42,219 nt of DNA from Kiritimatiellia bacterium. Its GTDB lineage: Bacteria; Verrucomicrobiota; Kiritimatiellia; RFP12; UBA1067. Both the position numbers and the translations under genes were made by a program. Of the stretch, positions 40,499 to 42,219 are shown piece by piece. The stretch covers positions 1 to 42,219 of the forward strand of contig JAQUCE010000036.1 of assembly GCA_028686345.1 (NCBI GenBank), given 5' to 3'. The notes below the pieces were generated by a model. That model ran no database searches. It saw only the letters and a list, made by a program, of their open reading frames with translations, and was not told where the DNA came from. The number at the start of each line of letters is the position of its first letter. Position 1 is the stretch's first letter.

Positions 40499-41821
40499 AT
40501 GCAAGTAACATTTAAAACTTTTGGCTGCCGCCTGAATCAGGCGGAAACCGCGCACTATGTGGCACTTTTTCAGGCTAACAACATTGAGGTTGTCCCTTTT
40601 GGCGGACAATGTGATATCTGCGTGATTCACTCCTGCTCGGTCACGCAGCGGGCTGAATCGGAGTCGTTGCGGGTAGTGCGTTCCGTAAAGCGCAAAAACC
40701 CGGCAGCCTGCGTTGTACTGGCTGGCTGTGCAGTTGAATCGGCCACTGGTGAGCAGCTCAAGCACCTGGGGATTGACCTGATTATTCCTCGAGAACAAAA
40801 AGAGCGGCTGGTTGAAATAATCCTGAGCTATCTGAAGATTGCGCGTGGCACTTCAGGGGCGGCACCCGCCCCTTACTTCACAACGCACCGCGCACTGCTC
40901 AAGATTCAGGATGGATGCGACTTCTTCTGCGCCTACTGCATCATCCCCTATAACCGTGGCGCGCCGGTCAGCCGGGGCTTTAACGAGTGCCTGGATGAGG
41001 CGCGCGCGTTTATTGATCAGGGGTTTCAGGAGCTAGTGATCACTGGGTGTAATATCGCCTGCTACAAGGATGGTGGACGAAACCTGCCTGATCTGCTGCA
41101 GAGCATCGCAGCACTGCCGGGCTTGGGGCGTGTGAGACTCGGCTCGCTCGAGCCCGCCACAGTTGAGCTGGAAGTTGCAAGAGTAATTGCCGGCACGCCA
41201 AAAGTGTGCCGCTTTCTCCACCTGCCGCTGCAGAGCTGTGATGACACCACGCTCCAGCGCATGCGCCGACGGTACTCCACAGCGCAGATAGGCGGAGTGC
41301 TGGATGAGATCCTGGAGTTGGTGCCTGATATTGCGCTGGGGTCGGATTTGATCACAGGTTTTCCGGGCGAGGATGAGCAGGCTTTCAGCAACACCAAAAG
41401 ATTTATTAAAAACTACGCGTTCAGCAATCTGCATGTTTTCCCTTACAGCGAAAGACGCGGAACCGCGGCAGCGGAGTTTAGCGGGCAGGTTGATCATAGC
41501 CTGAGAAAAGAACGCGCCCAGGAGCTGATCGCCATTGGGCGTGCTCAGCGCAATCGCTACGCCAGCTCATGGCTGGGACGTGAGGTGGAGGTGCTGGTCG
41601 AGAAATTTGACAGTGACGGCAATGCCTGCGGATGGAGCGGCGAGTATCTCCCCTGCTGTATCAGCGGGCTCAAAGAAAACCAGCGGGCAGCACTGCCGGG
41701 AAAAACCCTGTGTTTCACGGTTGCCTGCGTGGCAGAAGATGTGCTGAAAAACAAGGTTCGCTTTTCGATACCGATCCCGATAGCGACCCCGAGTTATGGC
41801 CTCACAACTACGTTCAAGTGA
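40499..41821 (+). CDS. mtaB: MiaB-like tRNA methylthiotransferase (MtaB type)
   Basis: A 440-aa radical SAM methylthiotransferase. MtaB converts t6A to ms2t6A at position 37 of tRNAs reading ANN codons. Auxiliary cluster cysteines of the N-terminal UPF0004 domain are Cys10 (FKTFGCRLNQAE), Cys46 (IHSCSVTQRAE) and Cys77 (LAGCAVE). The radical SAM CxxxCxxC is CDFFCAYC (140-147). ELVITGCNIACY, RLGSLEP, FLHLPLQSCDD and DLITGFPGED are conserved family segments. A degenerate TRAM-like region ends the protein. I chose the ATG at 40499 because homology begins at VTFKTFGC; the longer frame to 40394 is repeat-derived. The last 20 or so residues (IPIPIATPSYG) come from a dispersed CGATAGCGACC repeat. MtaB rather than MiaB or RimO is favoured by GCRLNQ, not by experiment. 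Confidence 0.9.
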   Translation: MQVTFKTFGCRLNQAETAHYVALFQANNIEVVPFGGQCDICVIHSCSVTQRAESESLRVVRSVKRKNPAACVVLAGCAVESATGEQLKHLGIDLIIPREQKERLVEIILSYLKIARGTSGAAPAPYFTTHRALLKIQDGCDFFCAYCIIPYNRGAPVSRGFNECLDEARAFIDQGFQELVITGCNIACYKDGGRNLPDLLQSIAALPGLGRVRLGSLEPATVELEVARVIAGTPKVCRFLHLPLQSCDDTTLQRMRRRYSTAQIGGVLDEILELVPDIALGSDLITGFPGEDEQAFSNTKRFIKNYAFSNLHVFPYSERRGTAAAEFSGQVDHSLRKERAQELIAIGRAQRNRYASSWLGREVEVLVEKFDSDGNACGWSGEYLPCCISGLKENQRAALPGKTLCFTVACVAEDVLKNKVRFSIPIPIATPSYGLTTTFK

Positions 41822-41852
41822 GCAAGCTACAAGCATAAGATCTGTTATCCGG

Positions 41853-42113
41853 TGTCGCTGGTAGAGCGACTACTACACATGCGCTGCGCTTTGAATTCCA
41901 AGCCGTCATGCAATCCTTGCCGTTCGGTGTAGTAGCCGCTCTACCAGCGGCAGTGCGCTGCGCGTTTCACTTTAAGCTGGTGCAATCCTTGCCGATCGGT
42001 GTAGTAGCCGCTCTGTGAGCGGCATCCGTTGACGATGGTGTGCGACGATGCTGGTTAACGATTCCCGGCATGTTCCAGATCGTCCACCAGTATCGTCGCC
42101 GCTATCGTCAACC
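41853..42113 (+). repeat. Composite intergenic element copy 5 (modules B-B-B-A)
   Basis: Three B units (41853-41880, 41926-41952, 41998-42025) lead into A (42027-42113, 87 bp). The last two B units sit in a 72-bp tandem duplication starting CAATCCTTGCCG. No E or C module is visible. The tail 42114-42219 has no recognisable feature. Confidence 0.85.
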
Positions 42114-42219
42114 GACTGGCCTCCCTGGATAAGGATTGCGATTAGTACCTCTCTTCTTAAACCCTATCATGTTTGCGAAAGATTTTGCGACTTTTGCGTT
42201 TTTTTGCGGCTAAACATAG

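Overview
The window (about 52% GC by eye) looks like a chromosomal segment of a free-living Gram-negative bacterium of the PVC group. Kiritimatiellota, Lentisphaerota or Verrucomicrobiota are my best guesses. This is inferred from gene content: secreted glycan-active and ceramidase-like proteins, an exported FAD oxidoreductase beside a two-domain class II aldolase, DUF2851, a type II sulfide:quinone oxidoreductase, and ablAB for the osmolyte N-epsilon-acetyl-beta-lysine. Together these suggest a saline, sulfide-exposed, polysaccharide-rich habitat. No rRNA, CRISPR array or intact transposase gene was seen. One tRNA gene (tRNA-Ser, anticodon CGA) is present.

Layout. 0-1.4 kb: tandem GGGACAGGCACT repeats and the C-terminal remnant of a glycoside hydrolase. 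1.5-5.2 kb: hrpA-like RNA helicase (minus). 6.0-11.6 kb: a minus-strand operon of class II aldolase, exported FAD oxidoreductase and secreted Sel1-repeat protein. 11.8-12.4 kb: thioredoxin-fold protein. 12.5-14.8 kb: ablA-ablB behind a clear sigma-70-type promoter. 14.8-15.8 kb: four-helix-bundle/zinc-ribbon gene bracketed by GTCGACT-rich arrays. 16.0-18.5 kb: macrodomain protein and alpha-galactosidase. 19.1-20.4 kb: dihydrolipoamide dehydrogenase-like flavoenzyme. 20.5-23.2 kb (minus): a sigma-54-type promoter, a membrane-anchored small heat-shock protein, an internally deleted htrA, a solitary GspE/PilB-type ATPase and a decayed gene. 23.5-28.3 kb: antitoxin remnant, CurA-type reductase, pterin carbinolamine dehydratase and a multicopper oxidase fused to a CopB-like barrel. 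28.5-29.3 kb: an ORF-less group II intron. 29.5-32.3 kb: DUF2851, HAD hydrolase and tRNA-Ser. 32.6-36.7 kb (minus): neutral-ceramidase-like protein and a secreted DUF4091-like glycan-active protein. 37.4-41.8 kb: sulfide:quinone oxidoreductase, cysteine synthase and an MtaB-type methylthiotransferase.

The most unusual feature is intergenic. Several gaps hold a mosaic of short hairpin modules, which I call E, B, A and C, in a conserved order and in either orientation. Module A is exactly 87 bp in all four full copies and forms a long imperfect hairpin with a directional loop. The group II intron sits at the terminus of an A module. Related short repeats (module D and a CGATAGCGACC repeat) run into the 3' ends of genes. 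Several genes survive only as fragments (glycoside hydrolase, htrA, antitoxin, the gene after gspE), so the region has a history of deletion and rearrangement around these repeats.
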